Shown in pieces: positions 6,918-14,404 of a stretch of DNA of 16,609 nucleotides; position 1 is the first letter of the stretch, and the number at the start of each line of letters is the position of its first letter. Made by a program: the position numbers and the translations under genes. Origin of the DNA: Verrucomicrobiota bacterium (GTDB lineage Bacteria; Verrucomicrobiota; Verrucomicrobiia; Verrucomicrobiales; Verrucomicrobiaceae); contig VFKY01000144.1 in the NCBI GenBank assembly GCA_009885275.1, positions 1 to 16,609 of the forward strand, in the 5' to 3' direction. The notes beneath the pieces were generated by a model. The model did not search any database. It had not been told where the DNA came from and saw only the letters and a program-made list of their open reading frames with translations.

Positions 6918-8270
6918 ATGAATACTAACGAACCCAACCATCATGCCATCTACGTGCCACAGGCGTCATCACGTCGTGGTTTTCTCCGCTCCAGCATCGC
7001 TGCAGGTACTGGGCTTGCTTTAAGCAATGCTTCGAATGCCTTCGCTGCACCTGGTGATCAAATCAAAATTGGACTTATCGGCTGTGGTGGTCGCGGTTCA
7101 GGCGCAGCGAGTCAGGCGCTCAGCAGCGGCAACTACAACTTCAAACTTTGGGCCATGGGAGACGCCCATCAAGATCGTCTTGATAGCGCCGTCAACAATC
7201 TGAGTGAAAAGCACAAGGATCAAGTTGATGTTGGCGATCGTAAGTTCGTTGGTCTTGATGCTTATGAGAAAGTTATTTCTCAGTGCGACCTCGTCATCCT
7301 TGCCACCCCTCCCGGATTCCGTCCCTATCATTTCGAAGCCGCAGTGAATGCTGGAAAAAACGTATTTATGGAGAAGCCAGTTGCGGCGGATGCCCCTGGC
7401 GTTCGAAAGGTTATTGAAATGGCCAAGGTGGCAGATGCTAAAGGTCTTCATGTGGTTGCAGGCTTACAAAGGCGCTACCAAAATTGCTATCGTGAAGCAC
7501 TCAAGCAGGTGAAGGAAAATGGCATCATCGGTGAAATTGTGAGTGGCCAAGTGTATTGGAACAGCGCCGGTGTTTGGGTGAAAGATCGTGAAGAAGGCCA
7601 GACCGAGCTGCAATACCAATTGCGGAACTGGTATTATTTCAATTGGCTTTGTGGTGATCACATCAATGAACAGCACATCCACAACATCGATGTGGCCAAC
7701 TGGTTCATTGGTGCAAATCCCGTCAGCGCTCAAGGTATGGGTGGTCGTCAGGTTCGTACCGGCAAAGAATTTGGTGAAATTTACGATCACCACTACGTCG
7801 AGTACACTTACCCTAATGGCGTTCGCGTTAACAGTCAGTGCCGTCACCAAAAAGGCTGTGAAAATCCTGTGCGCGAGGAATTTGCGGGCACTAAGGGCAT
7901 CCTCTATCTCGACAACGGGGGACGTTGTTACGCCAATGATTACAAAGGCAACACCATCTGGCGCTATCGTGCGGAAGGTGCCGATCGCAAGGACCCTGAT
8001 CCTTATCAAGTCGAGCACAATGAACTCCAAGATGCCATTCTCAATGGCAAGAAGATCAACAATGCTTATTATGCTGCCGACAGCACGATGACTGCGATCT
8101 TGGGCCGTTTTGCAAGTTACTCAGGCAAGACCGTGATGTGGGATGCAGCTCTTAATAGCGCGATTCAACTCATGCCAAATAAAGTGACATGGGAAACGGT
8201 ACCTCCGAGTAAGCCCGATGAAAAAGGGTTCTACCCGATTGCTATCCCTGGTGTGACTAAGGTGGTCTAA
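6918..8270 (+). CDS. Tat-exported Gfo/Idh/MocA family oxidoreductase
   Basis: A 450-residue NAD(P)-dependent oxidoreductase with a Tat signal: twin arginines in SRRGFLRSS (18-26), a hydrophobic stretch, and a likely cleavage site after NAFA (40-43). The Rossmann motif follows directly, GLIGCGGRGSG (52-62). Then come LATPPGFRPYHFEAA (128-141), the signature EKPVAAD (151-157) and the catalytic-type HIHNIDVANW (252-261, with H254 and D257). Export before folding-bound cofactor is lost is known from Zymomonas glucose-fructose oxidoreductase, and such secreted paralogues are common in Planctomycetes and Verrucomicrobia. The substrate is probably a sugar or inositol-like compound in the periplasm, but nothing in the sequence fixes it. 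AAAGAAG lies 11 bases before the start and may act as a weak ribosome-binding site. It ends in its own terminator. Confidence 0.9.
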   Translation: MNTNEPNHHAIYVPQASSRRGFLRSSIAAGTGLALSNASNAFAAPGDQIKIGLIGCGGRGSGAASQALSSGNYNFKLWAMGDAHQDRLDSAVNNLSEKHKDQVDVGDRKFVGLDAYEKVISQCDLVILATPPGFRPYHFEAAVNAGKNVFMEKPVAADAPGVRKVIEMAKVADAKGLHVVAGLQRRYQNCYREALKQVKENGIIGEIVSGQVYWNSAGVWVKDREEGQTELQYQLRNWYYFNWLCGDHINEQHIHNIDVANWFIGANPVSAQGMGGRQVRTGKEFGEIYDHHYVEYTYPNGVRVNSQCRHQKGCENPVREEFAGTKGILYLDNGGRCYANDYKGNTIWRYRAEGADRKDPDPYQVEHNELQDAILNGKKINNAYYAADSTMTAILGRFASYSGKTVMWDAALNSAIQLMPNKVTWETVPPSKPDEKGFYPIAIPGVTKVV

Positions 8271-8293
8271 CGATTCTTTGTCGAAGTATTGAT

Positions 8294-8331
8294 GCCCCGA
8301 TTTCGCAGAACGCGGAGTCGGGGCTTTTTTT
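8294..8331 (+). terminator. Intrinsic terminator after the oxidoreductase gene
   Basis: The stem GCCCCGA (8294-8300) with TCGGGGC (8318-8324) is perfect. It extends inward through two wobble pairs to a 13 bp stem with a 5-base loop, and is followed by seven T (8325-8331). It lies 23 bp after the oxidoreductase stop. Confidence 0.92.
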
Positions 8332-8654
8332 GGTGTTTAGAGAAGTAAAAATTGCGTATGGCCTTACCTTTCTATTCCGTTCTGTTGTTTATCCTAAATC
8401 CGGCAATGAGTTGCAAGCGAATGGGTGACAAACGAATGGGATATAGGACATTAGGATGAGAACTTCTGGCTAACCCAATGAGTGAGTCCACGCTCCAGCT
8501 CCAATTTGCGCTTCTGCATTCGATTGCCCCCATTTTTGTTTTCAGGTTTATCTACGTTTTCAGTGTGTCCTTTACTTATAATTACATTTAGTAATGGTGA
8601 AAGTAGCGAATGGCATTGCCTTTCCCCCTCGGCTCATGATAAAAATAGAGCCCC
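8332..8654. other. Gene-free AT-rich gap before the pilT pair
   Basis: No convincing gene is seen in this 323 bp stretch. A 37-codon hydrophobic reading frame (8478-8591, +) has no supporting features. The gap holds a direct repeat of CGAATGGG (8418-8425 and 8433-8440), a third partial copy CGAATGG at 8607-8613, and a perfect TATAAT box at 8577-8582. It most likely contains the promoter of the pilT pair. Confidence 0.5.
8554..8582 (+). promoter_or_regulatory. Candidate promoter of the pilT pair
   Basis: A consensus -10 box TATAAT stands at 8577-8582, 72 bp before the first pilT start. The sequence 17 bp upstream (8554-8559, ACGTTT) is a poor -35 box, so the promoter may be weak or need an activator. 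The nearby CGAATGG repeats could serve one. Confidence 0.35.
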
Positions 8655-9710
8655 ATGTCTTTGAATATTGATGATATTCTTGATGCCGCAGAGCAGCATC
8701 AAGCCAGTGATGTCTTCCTCCAAGAGGGAGAGGTGCCTCGACTAAAGATCAATGAAGAAATTAGGATGCTTGGTAACGAGCCCATGTCTTTAGGCAATAT
8801 GTCAGCTCTCTGGCAGGTTTGCGGAGCGAATCCCATGAATGAACAGGATCGTGATTCCGGGCTCATTTCAAGTAATCGAGTGCGTTTCCGCGTCAACGTT
8901 CATCGCACCATGGGCAGACTTGCCGCGGTATTGCGACGTATTAAAACCGAGGTCCCGCCGCTGAACACACTGGGAGTTCCTGAATGGTTATTGTCGCGCT
9001 GGGCGAATCATGCTTTCGGTATGATTTTGGTCACAGGTCCTACTGGCACGGGAAAATCTACGACTATCGCTGCGTTGTTGCAGTGGATGAATGAGAATCT
9101 TGGGCGACACATTGTGACCATTGAAGATCCGGTGGAATATGTTTTCACGAATCAGAAATGTCACTTCACGCAACGTGAAGTTGGACGTGATACTGCCAAC
9201 TTTGCCAATGGCCTGCGCAGTGCCATGCGTCAGGCACCTGATGTGATCTTTGTCGGAGAAATTCGCGACTTTGAAACCGCGCTCACGGCATTGCAAGCTG
9301 CGGAGACAGGGCATCTTGTGCTGGCGACACTGCACTCGGAACGTGTCAGTGACACCATGGAACGTTTTCTTAACCTTTTTCCAAAAGATCAAGCCGGCCT
9401 TGGCACTCACATGCTATCGCAGCAGTTAATTGGCGTTCTTTGTCAGAAGTTAATGCCGCGGATGGATGGAGGTTTACATTTACTGGTGGAGCACATCGAG
9501 AACGTGGGAGCCATGCGTGAGTGGATTCACAGTCGTGATGTGGGACACATTCAGGATTACCTGCGACGTGGCGGCGACCCTCATGCTGTTTCTTTCTTGC
9601 AAACCGCTATCTCAGCTTATGAAGCGGGAATTATCTCTGAGCAAACCGCCATTGAAGCTTTGGGCAGTGAAACAGAGTTTCGTCGGGCAGCACGTGGGAT
9701 TCGCGGATAA
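8655..9710 (+). CDS. PilT-like type IV pilus ATPase, divergent paralogue
   Basis: A 351-residue secretion-type hexameric ATPase of the PilT family, which hydrolyses ATP in the cytoplasm to depolymerise type IV pili. Key motifs are the Walker A GPTGTGKST (128-136), the Asp box TIEDPVEYVF (155-164), the Walker B VIFVGEIRD (197-205) and the His box AETGHLVLATLH (216-227). The N-terminal PAS-like region has the usual SDVFLQEGE start (18-26). After residue 265 the protein diverges from standard PilT and lacks the AIRNLIRE motif needed for retraction in Pseudomonas PilT, so a PilU-like accessory role is possible. The second pilT begins 17 bp after its stop, so the two are co-transcribed. No pilin or pilus-assembly gene is in view. 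Confidence 0.88.
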   Translation: MSLNIDDILDAAEQHQASDVFLQEGEVPRLKINEEIRMLGNEPMSLGNMSALWQVCGANPMNEQDRDSGLISSNRVRFRVNVHRTMGRLAAVLRRIKTEVPPLNTLGVPEWLLSRWANHAFGMILVTGPTGTGKSTTIAALLQWMNENLGRHIVTIEDPVEYVFTNQKCHFTQREVGRDTANFANGLRSAMRQAPDVIFVGEIRDFETALTALQAAETGHLVLATLHSERVSDTMERFLNLFPKDQAGLGTHMLSQQLIGVLCQKLMPRMDGGLHLLVEHIENVGAMREWIHSRDVGHIQDYLRRGGDPHAVSFLQTAISAYEAGIISEQTAIEALGSETEFRRAARGIRG

Positions 9711-9727
9711 TTCAAATATTTATTACA

Positions 9728-10816
9728 ATGACTCAGCACGATCTAATTGATTACCTCACCATGGTTTGCAATGTCGGTGGTTCCGATTTGCATATCAGCG
9801 CTAATGCACCCGCAATGGTGCGTATTAATGGAATCCTGCAACCGTTGACAGAAAATGTGCTTGATGCCGGGGATTGTCGGGAACTCATAATCAGTGCACT
9901 AAAAGAAACACAGCGTGCCAAATTGGAGCAAGATTGGGAGTTGGATTTCGCCATTGAAGTGAATAATTTAGGGCGTTTTCGTGGTACTGCCTACTATGCC
10001 ACCAGTCATCTGGAGGCAACTTTTCGACATGTGCCAGATACCATTCCAGAGCTTGTAGATTTAGGGCATGGCTCATCAGTAGTGCGCATGTGTAATCATG
10101 AGCATGGATTGATTTTGATAACCGGCTCGAGTGGGTCTGGTAAAACGACTACACTTGCAAGCATGGTGCAAAAAATTGCTCGGGAGCGTGGAGGCTCTAT
10201 TATTTGCATTGAAGATCCTGTCGAATATGTCTTCCAGCATAACCTTGGTGTTGTCAGGCAACGTCAGGTGGGATCGGATACCCAGAGCTTTGTTCATGCC
10301 TTACGCAGTGCATTGCGTTCTGATGCCGACGTCATTGTGGTTGGTGAAATGCGTGATCTTGAGAGTATTCGGATTGCCATTACAGCCGCTGAGACGGGGC
10401 ATCTTGTGATAGGCACATTGCACACCACGGATGCCAGCACGACGGTGGCTCGCATTCTAGATGCATTCCCTGAAGAGATTCAAGATTATGTCAGCTCTCA
10501 ACTCGCTCACAGCTTGATCGGTGTGGTGTGTCAGCATCTCATTACGAGACAAGATCAACCGGGGCGCGTGCTCGCTACTGAAATCATGAAAAACAATGTG
10601 GCCATCGCTGCCTGCATTCGCAGTCGGCGCTTTTCGCAGTTGCCCGGTCTCATTCAGATTGGGGGCAACGATGGCATGCACACGATAGATGATAGCCTTG
10701 CTCATCTAGTGAAACACGGCTTCATTTCTGTAGAAGACGCTTTGGTGCGCTGTCGTGACAAACCAATCATTATGCAGGCATATCAAACCTTACTGCAGGG
10801 ATCAAAACGGAAATGA
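9728..10816 (+). CDS. pilT: Type IV pilus retraction ATPase, PilT type
   Basis: A 362-residue PilT-family ATPase. It has SDLHISANAPAMVRING (19-34) at the N-terminus, Walker A GSSGSGKTTT (133-142), Asp box CIEDPVEYVF (160-169), Walker B VIVVGEMRD (202-210) and His box AETGHLVIGTLH (221-232). Unlike its upstream neighbour it keeps the standard PilT C-terminal plan: EIMKNNVAIAACIRS replaces the AIRNLIRE region and is followed by an IQIGGNDGMHTID segment. Walker A has SS in place of the usual PT, which should still bind nucleotide. It is the closer of the two to canonical PilT and likely drives pilus retraction, with the upstream ATPase as partner. The next gene begins 48 bp downstream on the same strand. 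Confidence 0.9.
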   Translation: MTQHDLIDYLTMVCNVGGSDLHISANAPAMVRINGILQPLTENVLDAGDCRELIISALKETQRAKLEQDWELDFAIEVNNLGRFRGTAYYATSHLEATFRHVPDTIPELVDLGHGSSVVRMCNHEHGLILITGSSGSGKTTTLASMVQKIARERGGSIICIEDPVEYVFQHNLGVVRQRQVGSDTQSFVHALRSALRSDADVIVVGEMRDLESIRIAITAAETGHLVIGTLHTTDASTTVARILDAFPEEIQDYVSSQLAHSLIGVVCQHLITRQDQPGRVLATEIMKNNVAIAACIRSRRFSQLPGLIQIGGNDGMHTIDDSLAHLVKHGFISVEDALVRCRDKPIIMQAYQTLLQGSKRK

Positions 10817-10864
10817 GGTGCCTTGCCAATTGCCTTTTGAAGAGTTAGAGTACGATCAAGTTAC

Positions 10865-11503
10865 ATGAGAATAATTTCCATACTATTGATCATCGCCGGG
10901 CTTGTTTCTGGATGGTTTATGTTGCAGAAAAAAGTTGTGGAGAATCGTGCTGGCGCATGGGCCGCTCAACTTGCTCCGCATCTCAAGGATCAGGACACGT
11001 CTGTAGATAAGGATGTGTCATCGAAAAATGCAGCCACTAATTTCTACTGGATTCTTTACTACTTTGACAAACTTGTTACCGAAGGCTTGGAGCCCGACAC
11101 AGTGCTTACAGATGCCTGTAATCAAATTAAGATGCCTGTCGAGAAAGCGGCCTTAGTGCGGAAAAATCTTCTGGCAAATTATGAGACAGCCAAAAAATAC
11201 CGCATCTACGAAGATATTACCAATGTGGTGAAAATGGAGCAAGGCGACCCACCGACCATGAAAATGTCCGGGTGGGAAGACGAGCTTGCGGTGATTGGAC
11301 ACATTGTCCCTCCGCACTTGTCACCCGAAGGAGAAGGAAGTCTGGCTAATTTTATATTGATGCCTGCCATTGTGCGTGATGCGCAAACCGGCCAGACTCC
11401 GTCGAACATACTTGAGCACGCTCGCGCCATGGAAAGAGCTCGAATTATCACGAAAATCAGTCTCGAAGAGATCGTGGCCTCAACAAAAAAAATCGTGCCA
11501 TAG
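10865..11503 (+). CDS. Membrane-anchored protein of unknown function downstream of pilT
   Basis: I do not recognise this 212-residue protein. Residues 5-19 form one hydrophobic segment (ISILLIIAGLVSGWF) preceded by a single Arg, so it is either an uncleaved anchor or a signal peptide without a lipobox. The rest is hydrophilic and looks mainly helical: a Tyr/Trp-rich patch NFYWILYYFDKL (59-70), then helices around 72-115. A KMSGWEDELAVIGHIVPP segment (about 133-150) precedes a basic C-terminus. No catalytic motif or metal-binding pattern is visible. It lies 48 bp after pilT on the same strand, with no terminator in between, so a link to pilus function is possible by context only. An 11 bp tandem duplication follows its stop. 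Confidence 0.72.
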   Translation: MRIISILLIIAGLVSGWFMLQKKVVENRAGAWAAQLAPHLKDQDTSVDKDVSSKNAATNFYWILYYFDKLVTEGLEPDTVLTDACNQIKMPVEKAALVRKNLLANYETAKKYRIYEDITNVVKMEQGDPPTMKMSGWEDELAVIGHIVPPHLSPEGEGSLANFILMPAIVRDAQTGQTPSNILEHARAMERARIITKISLEEIVASTKKIVP

Positions 11504-11509
11504 CTATTT

Positions 11510-11531
11510 GGCGGGCGAATGGCGGGCGAAT
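11510..11531. repeat. 11 bp perfect tandem duplication
   Basis: GGCGGGCGAAT occurs twice head to tail (11510-11520 and 11521-11531) in the short gap between the unknown protein and the HNH gene. It is probably a replication-slippage duplication. It shifts spacing upstream of the HNH start but breaks no gene. Confidence 0.95.
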
Positions 11532-11590
11532 TCTTGTCATCAATATTATTTGACTAATGAGTGACTCTCAGGCAAGGGATTCATCCAGCG

Positions 11591-12169
11591 ATGAGCGACG
11601 TCCTACACAAGGCGACAGTGCTGGTTCTTAATCGAAACTGGCAGGCCATTGATATTAAAACTCCAGCCGATGCATTTTGCATGATGGCTTCGGGCACCGC
11701 GACGGCATTGGCCATCACTGTTGGCGAGGACATGTCTCCCGTAAAATGCAGGGAATGGTTTAATCTACCAGTGCGTGAGGCCGACAATGCGGTGCTTACT
11801 GTGAATGGACCCGTGCGTGTTCCCACGGTGATTGTTCTCGCTCGTTATGACAAGGTGCCAAAGCATCGTCCGAAACTGAGTGGGCGCGGTATCTGGGATC
11901 GAGATGGAGGAGTGTGTCAATATTCAGGTCGTAAGCTTTCTCGTGATGAAGGCAATATTGATCATGTGATTCCGCGCTCGCGTGGAGGTAAGACTTCATG
12001 GGATAACTGTGTCCTTGCCGATAAGCGTGTGAATAGCAAGAAGGCGGATCGGACGCCAGAAGAGGTGGGATTGAAGCTGCGCCGTAAACCAGTCGCACCC
12101 AAGGACATGCCTTCGACCTATTTCATCCGTAATACCCATGGGGTGACGGATTGGGAAATCTTTTTGTAG
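11591..12169 (+). CDS. HNH endonuclease family protein, Cys-poor subgroup
   Basis: Counted from the ATG at 11591, this is a 192-residue protein. The N-terminal half starts with VLVLNRNWQAIDI, typical of the standalone bacterial HNH family. The nuclease core is IWDRDGGVCQYSG, NIDHVIPRSRGGKTSWDN and VNSKKADRTPEEVGL: the DH, the downstream N and the RTPEE motif are intact. The two Cys pairs that bind structural zinc in most relatives (CQYC and a later CxxCN) are CQYS and ADKRVN here, so zinc binding is lost while the HNH catalytic residues remain. A GTG at 11561 is in frame and would add 10 residues. The ATG is preferred because AAGGGA lies 11 bases before it and the homologous core begins soon after. 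The biological role of this family is not settled; nothing nearby suggests a restriction system. Confidence 0.85.
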   Translation: MSDVLHKATVLVLNRNWQAIDIKTPADAFCMMASGTATALAITVGEDMSPVKCREWFNLPVREADNAVLTVNGPVRVPTVIVLARYDKVPKHRPKLSGRGIWDRDGGVCQYSGRKLSRDEGNIDHVIPRSRGGKTSWDNCVLADKRVNSKKADRTPEEVGLKLRRKPVAPKDMPSTYFIRNTHGVTDWEIFL

Positions 12170-12189
12170 TAGAGTCGGGCTCCGTCTTC

Positions 12190-12987
12190 TTAAGCCCCTT
12201 CGCGATCGCGTCCATAAGAGACGATACCGCGTTTACTGTTCTCGACAAAATCCATCATGTGAGACATCTCCTCAGTGAGGGATTGTTCTCGCAATGATTG
12301 GAGAGCCTGACTGATATTCAGTTTGCTGCGATAGAGTGTTTTATAGACCTGCCGGATGGCAAGGATTTGCTCGTCACTGTACCCATGACGTTTCAAGCCC
12401 ACGGCATTGATGCCACGAGCACGGGCGGGGTTGCCATCGGCGATGGTGAAGGGCACGATATCCTGTACTATCTTGGAGCAACCACCCGTGATGGCATGTT
12501 TACCAAGTCGGCAAAATTGATGCACCGCAGTGAGCCCTCCAAGAATGACATGGTCTTCCACGATGACGTGACCGGCGAGAGTGCCATTGTTGGAGAAGAT
12601 GACGTGGTTTCCTACGATGCAATCATGAGCGATGTGACAGTAGGCAAGGAAGTTGTTGTGGTTGCCAATAACGGTTTTTTCTCCAGGGAGCGTGCCACGA
12701 TTTACCGTGACGAATTCACGAAAAACATTGTCATTGCCTATTTCAAGATAGGTTGGTTCTGTAGAATATTTGAGATCCTGAGTCTGCTGTCCGATCGAAG
12801 TGTAGGCATAGAATTTATTGTTTCTGCCGATTAAACTTGGGCCGCAGATGGTGACATGGTTTTGCAACCAACTACCGTCACCGATAATAACATTTGCACC
12901 GATGACACAATAAGGCCCGATGATAACATTGGCTCCAATTTGCGCTTCGGAATCAATGACGGCTGTAGGATGTATTTTAGAAAGCAT
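12190..12987 (-). CDS. lpxA: UDP-N-acetylglucosamine acyltransferase
   Basis: LpxA transfers a 3-hydroxyacyl chain from ACP to UDP-GlcNAc, the first step of lipid A synthesis, as a cytoplasmic trimer. The 265-residue protein is a left-handed parallel beta-helix of hexapeptide repeats (IGANVIIG, VIIGPYCVIG and so on). The catalytic histidine is H121 in HIAHDCIVG, matching E. coli His125. Other family marks are GGLTAVHQFCRLG (about 149-161) and TGGCSKIVQD, followed by the helical tail GLKRHGYSDEQI. The Gly pair in TGGC, where some LpxA carry a bulky residue, would permit longer acyl chains; that is inference. It begins 9 bp after lpxC-fabZ ends, so the two are one transcription unit. It converges with the HNH gene, 20 bp between stops. 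Confidence 0.96.
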   Translation of the reverse strand: MLSKIHPTAVIDSEAQIGANVIIGPYCVIGANVIIGDGSWLQNHVTICGPSLIGRNNKFYAYTSIGQQTQDLKYSTEPTYLEIGNDNVFREFVTVNRGTLPGEKTVIGNHNNFLAYCHIAHDCIVGNHVIFSNNGTLAGHVIVEDHVILGGLTAVHQFCRLGKHAITGGCSKIVQDIVPFTIADGNPARARGINAVGLKRHGYSDEQILAIRQVYKTLYRSKLNISQALQSLREQSLTEEMSHMMDFVENSKRGIVSYGRDREGA

Positions 12988-12996
12988 CGTATAAAA

Positions 12997-14310
12997 TTAA
13001 TGGTCGATGATGGTAAACATGAGATCCGCCTCACTTACCACTTGGCCATTCACGATACAGCGAGCTTGAGCTGTGGCGATAGATCGTTTCACTTTGAGAA
13101 GTTCCGTTTCAATAATAAGAATATCGCCGGGCCGTACTGGTTTCCGCCACTTCACATTGTTTGCACTCATGAAGTAGCCGATTTTCCCTTGATGTTCTGG
13201 CATGCGGAGAAGCTGAATCGATGCTACCTGCGCCATTGCTTCAAGCTGTAAAACCCCCGGCATGATGGGGTGACCTGGGAAGTGGCCCTGAAAGTAGGGC
13301 TCATTGATACTGACGTTTTTAACTCCAGTGCATTTGTTCTCGCCTTGAAATCCGACGATACGGTCAACTAATAAAAAGGGATATCGATGAGGCAAAATTT
13401 GCATCACTTCAGTGATATCCATGACCGTCTCGCCCGTAGGAACGTCGAATGGCACCGGAACCATCGCGCGCATTTCATTGTAAGCCTTGAGCAGGTGGCG
13501 TGCGAGTTCCGTATTTGGTCCATGGCCGGGGCGAACTGCAATGACGTGGCCCTGAATGCGGCGGCCAAACAAGGTGAGATCACCCACCATATCGAGAATT
13601 TTATGGCGCACGAATTCTTCGTTAAAGCGAAGCGGATGCTTCGTCAGTGTGGTATCTCCACGAATGACAATCGCGCTTTCGAGCGTGCCGCCCTTAATTA
13701 ATCCCTTTTCCATTAACGGGGCGATATCTTCATAAAAAACAAAGGTGCGTGCCGGGGCGATTTCTTTTTCGTATGTTTCCGGATTGATCTCTGTGGAGTA
13801 AAATTGGGTGGTGCGTCCTTGTGGGCCGACGTGGGTGCACGAGATGCGAAATTTTTTGTCTGGTACAATCGTAATCAAGCTGCCGTCGCGTGATTCCAGA
13901 TGCATCGGTTCCCGAACTACAAAAATATGGCGGGGTTCACTTTGCGCAACAATGCCTGCCTTTTTGATGAGCTCCACGAATGGCAATGCACTGCCATCAG
14001 CGATCGGTGGCTCGTTGGCATCCATTTCCACAATGGCATTATCCACTCCCATGCCGGTAAGCGCGGAAAGAACATGCTCTACGGTATGCACATTGACGCC
14101 CCCTTCAGCAATGGTGGTGGCTCGTTCAACCTTTTGCACTTTTTCTACCGAAGCGGTGATGAAGGGCTTGTCATCCAAATCCATGCGACGGAACTTGATT
14201 CCGAAATTCTCCGGGGCCGGCTGAAGGGTAAGGGTAACCTTCTCACCTGTATGCAACGATGTGCCTTCGAGTGAAGCGGATTTGGCAAGGGTATACTGGA
14301 GCTCGGACAT
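12997..14310 (-). CDS. lpxC-fabZ: Bifunctional LpxC-FabZ: UDP-3-O-acyl-GlcNAc deacetylase / 3-hydroxyacyl-ACP dehydratase
   Basis: One 437-residue chain carries two enzymes. Residues 1-285 are LpxC, the zinc amidase that commits to lipid A: TVEHVLSALTG (76-86) with E78 and H79, then HKILDMVGD (236-244) with zinc ligands H236 and D240, and GHGPN (262-266) with H263. Residues about 295-437 are FabZ, the hot-dog dehydratase of fatty-acid elongation: ILPHRYPFLLVDR (305-317), then GHFPGHPIMPGVLQLEA (342-358) with catalytic H343 and E357. Both active sites look complete, so both activities are expected. The fusion is known in Bacteroidetes and in other phyla including Verrucomicrobia-related genomes. 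LpxC and LpxA use products that FabZ competes for, so fusion couples membrane lipid and lipid A flux. lpxA follows after 9 bp. Confidence 0.96.
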   Translation of the reverse strand: MSELQYTLAKSASLEGTSLHTGEKVTLTLQPAPENFGIKFRRMDLDDKPFITASVEKVQKVERATTIAEGGVNVHTVEHVLSALTGMGVDNAIVEMDANEPPIADGSALPFVELIKKAGIVAQSEPRHIFVVREPMHLESRDGSLITIVPDKKFRISCTHVGPQGRTTQFYSTEINPETYEKEIAPARTFVFYEDIAPLMEKGLIKGGTLESAIVIRGDTTLTKHPLRFNEEFVRHKILDMVGDLTLFGRRIQGHVIAVRPGHGPNTELARHLLKAYNEMRAMVPVPFDVPTGETVMDITEVMQILPHRYPFLLVDRIVGFQGENKCTGVKNVSINEPYFQGHFPGHPIMPGVLQLEAMAQVASIQLLRMPEHQGKIGYFMSANNVKWRKPVRPGDILIIETELLKVKRSIATAQARCIVNGQVVSEADLMFTIIDH

Positions 14311-14404
14311 GAGCGCGAGAGTTAATCTCGAGCAGAGGCGAGGTCAAGCACGGCGTGTCTTATCCGAGAAAGAGACGGATCTCAAACAATTGGGAAAGTT
14401 CTGG

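Noticed and set aside
7464..8030. 188-codon open frame on the minus strand
   Set aside because: Antisense to the Gfo/Idh/MocA gene; its repetitive Ile/Val/Thr composition is what the reverse of GAT/AAC-rich codons gives.
8478..8591. 37-codon hydrophobic + frame before the pilT pair
   Set aside because: No ribosome-binding site, it overlaps the TATAAT box, and it is rich in Phe/Ile as expected from T-rich DNA. It could be a small membrane protein but nothing supports it.
12298..12834. 178-codon + strand frame
   Set aside because: Antisense to lpxA, which is unmistakable; no motif supports the + frame.
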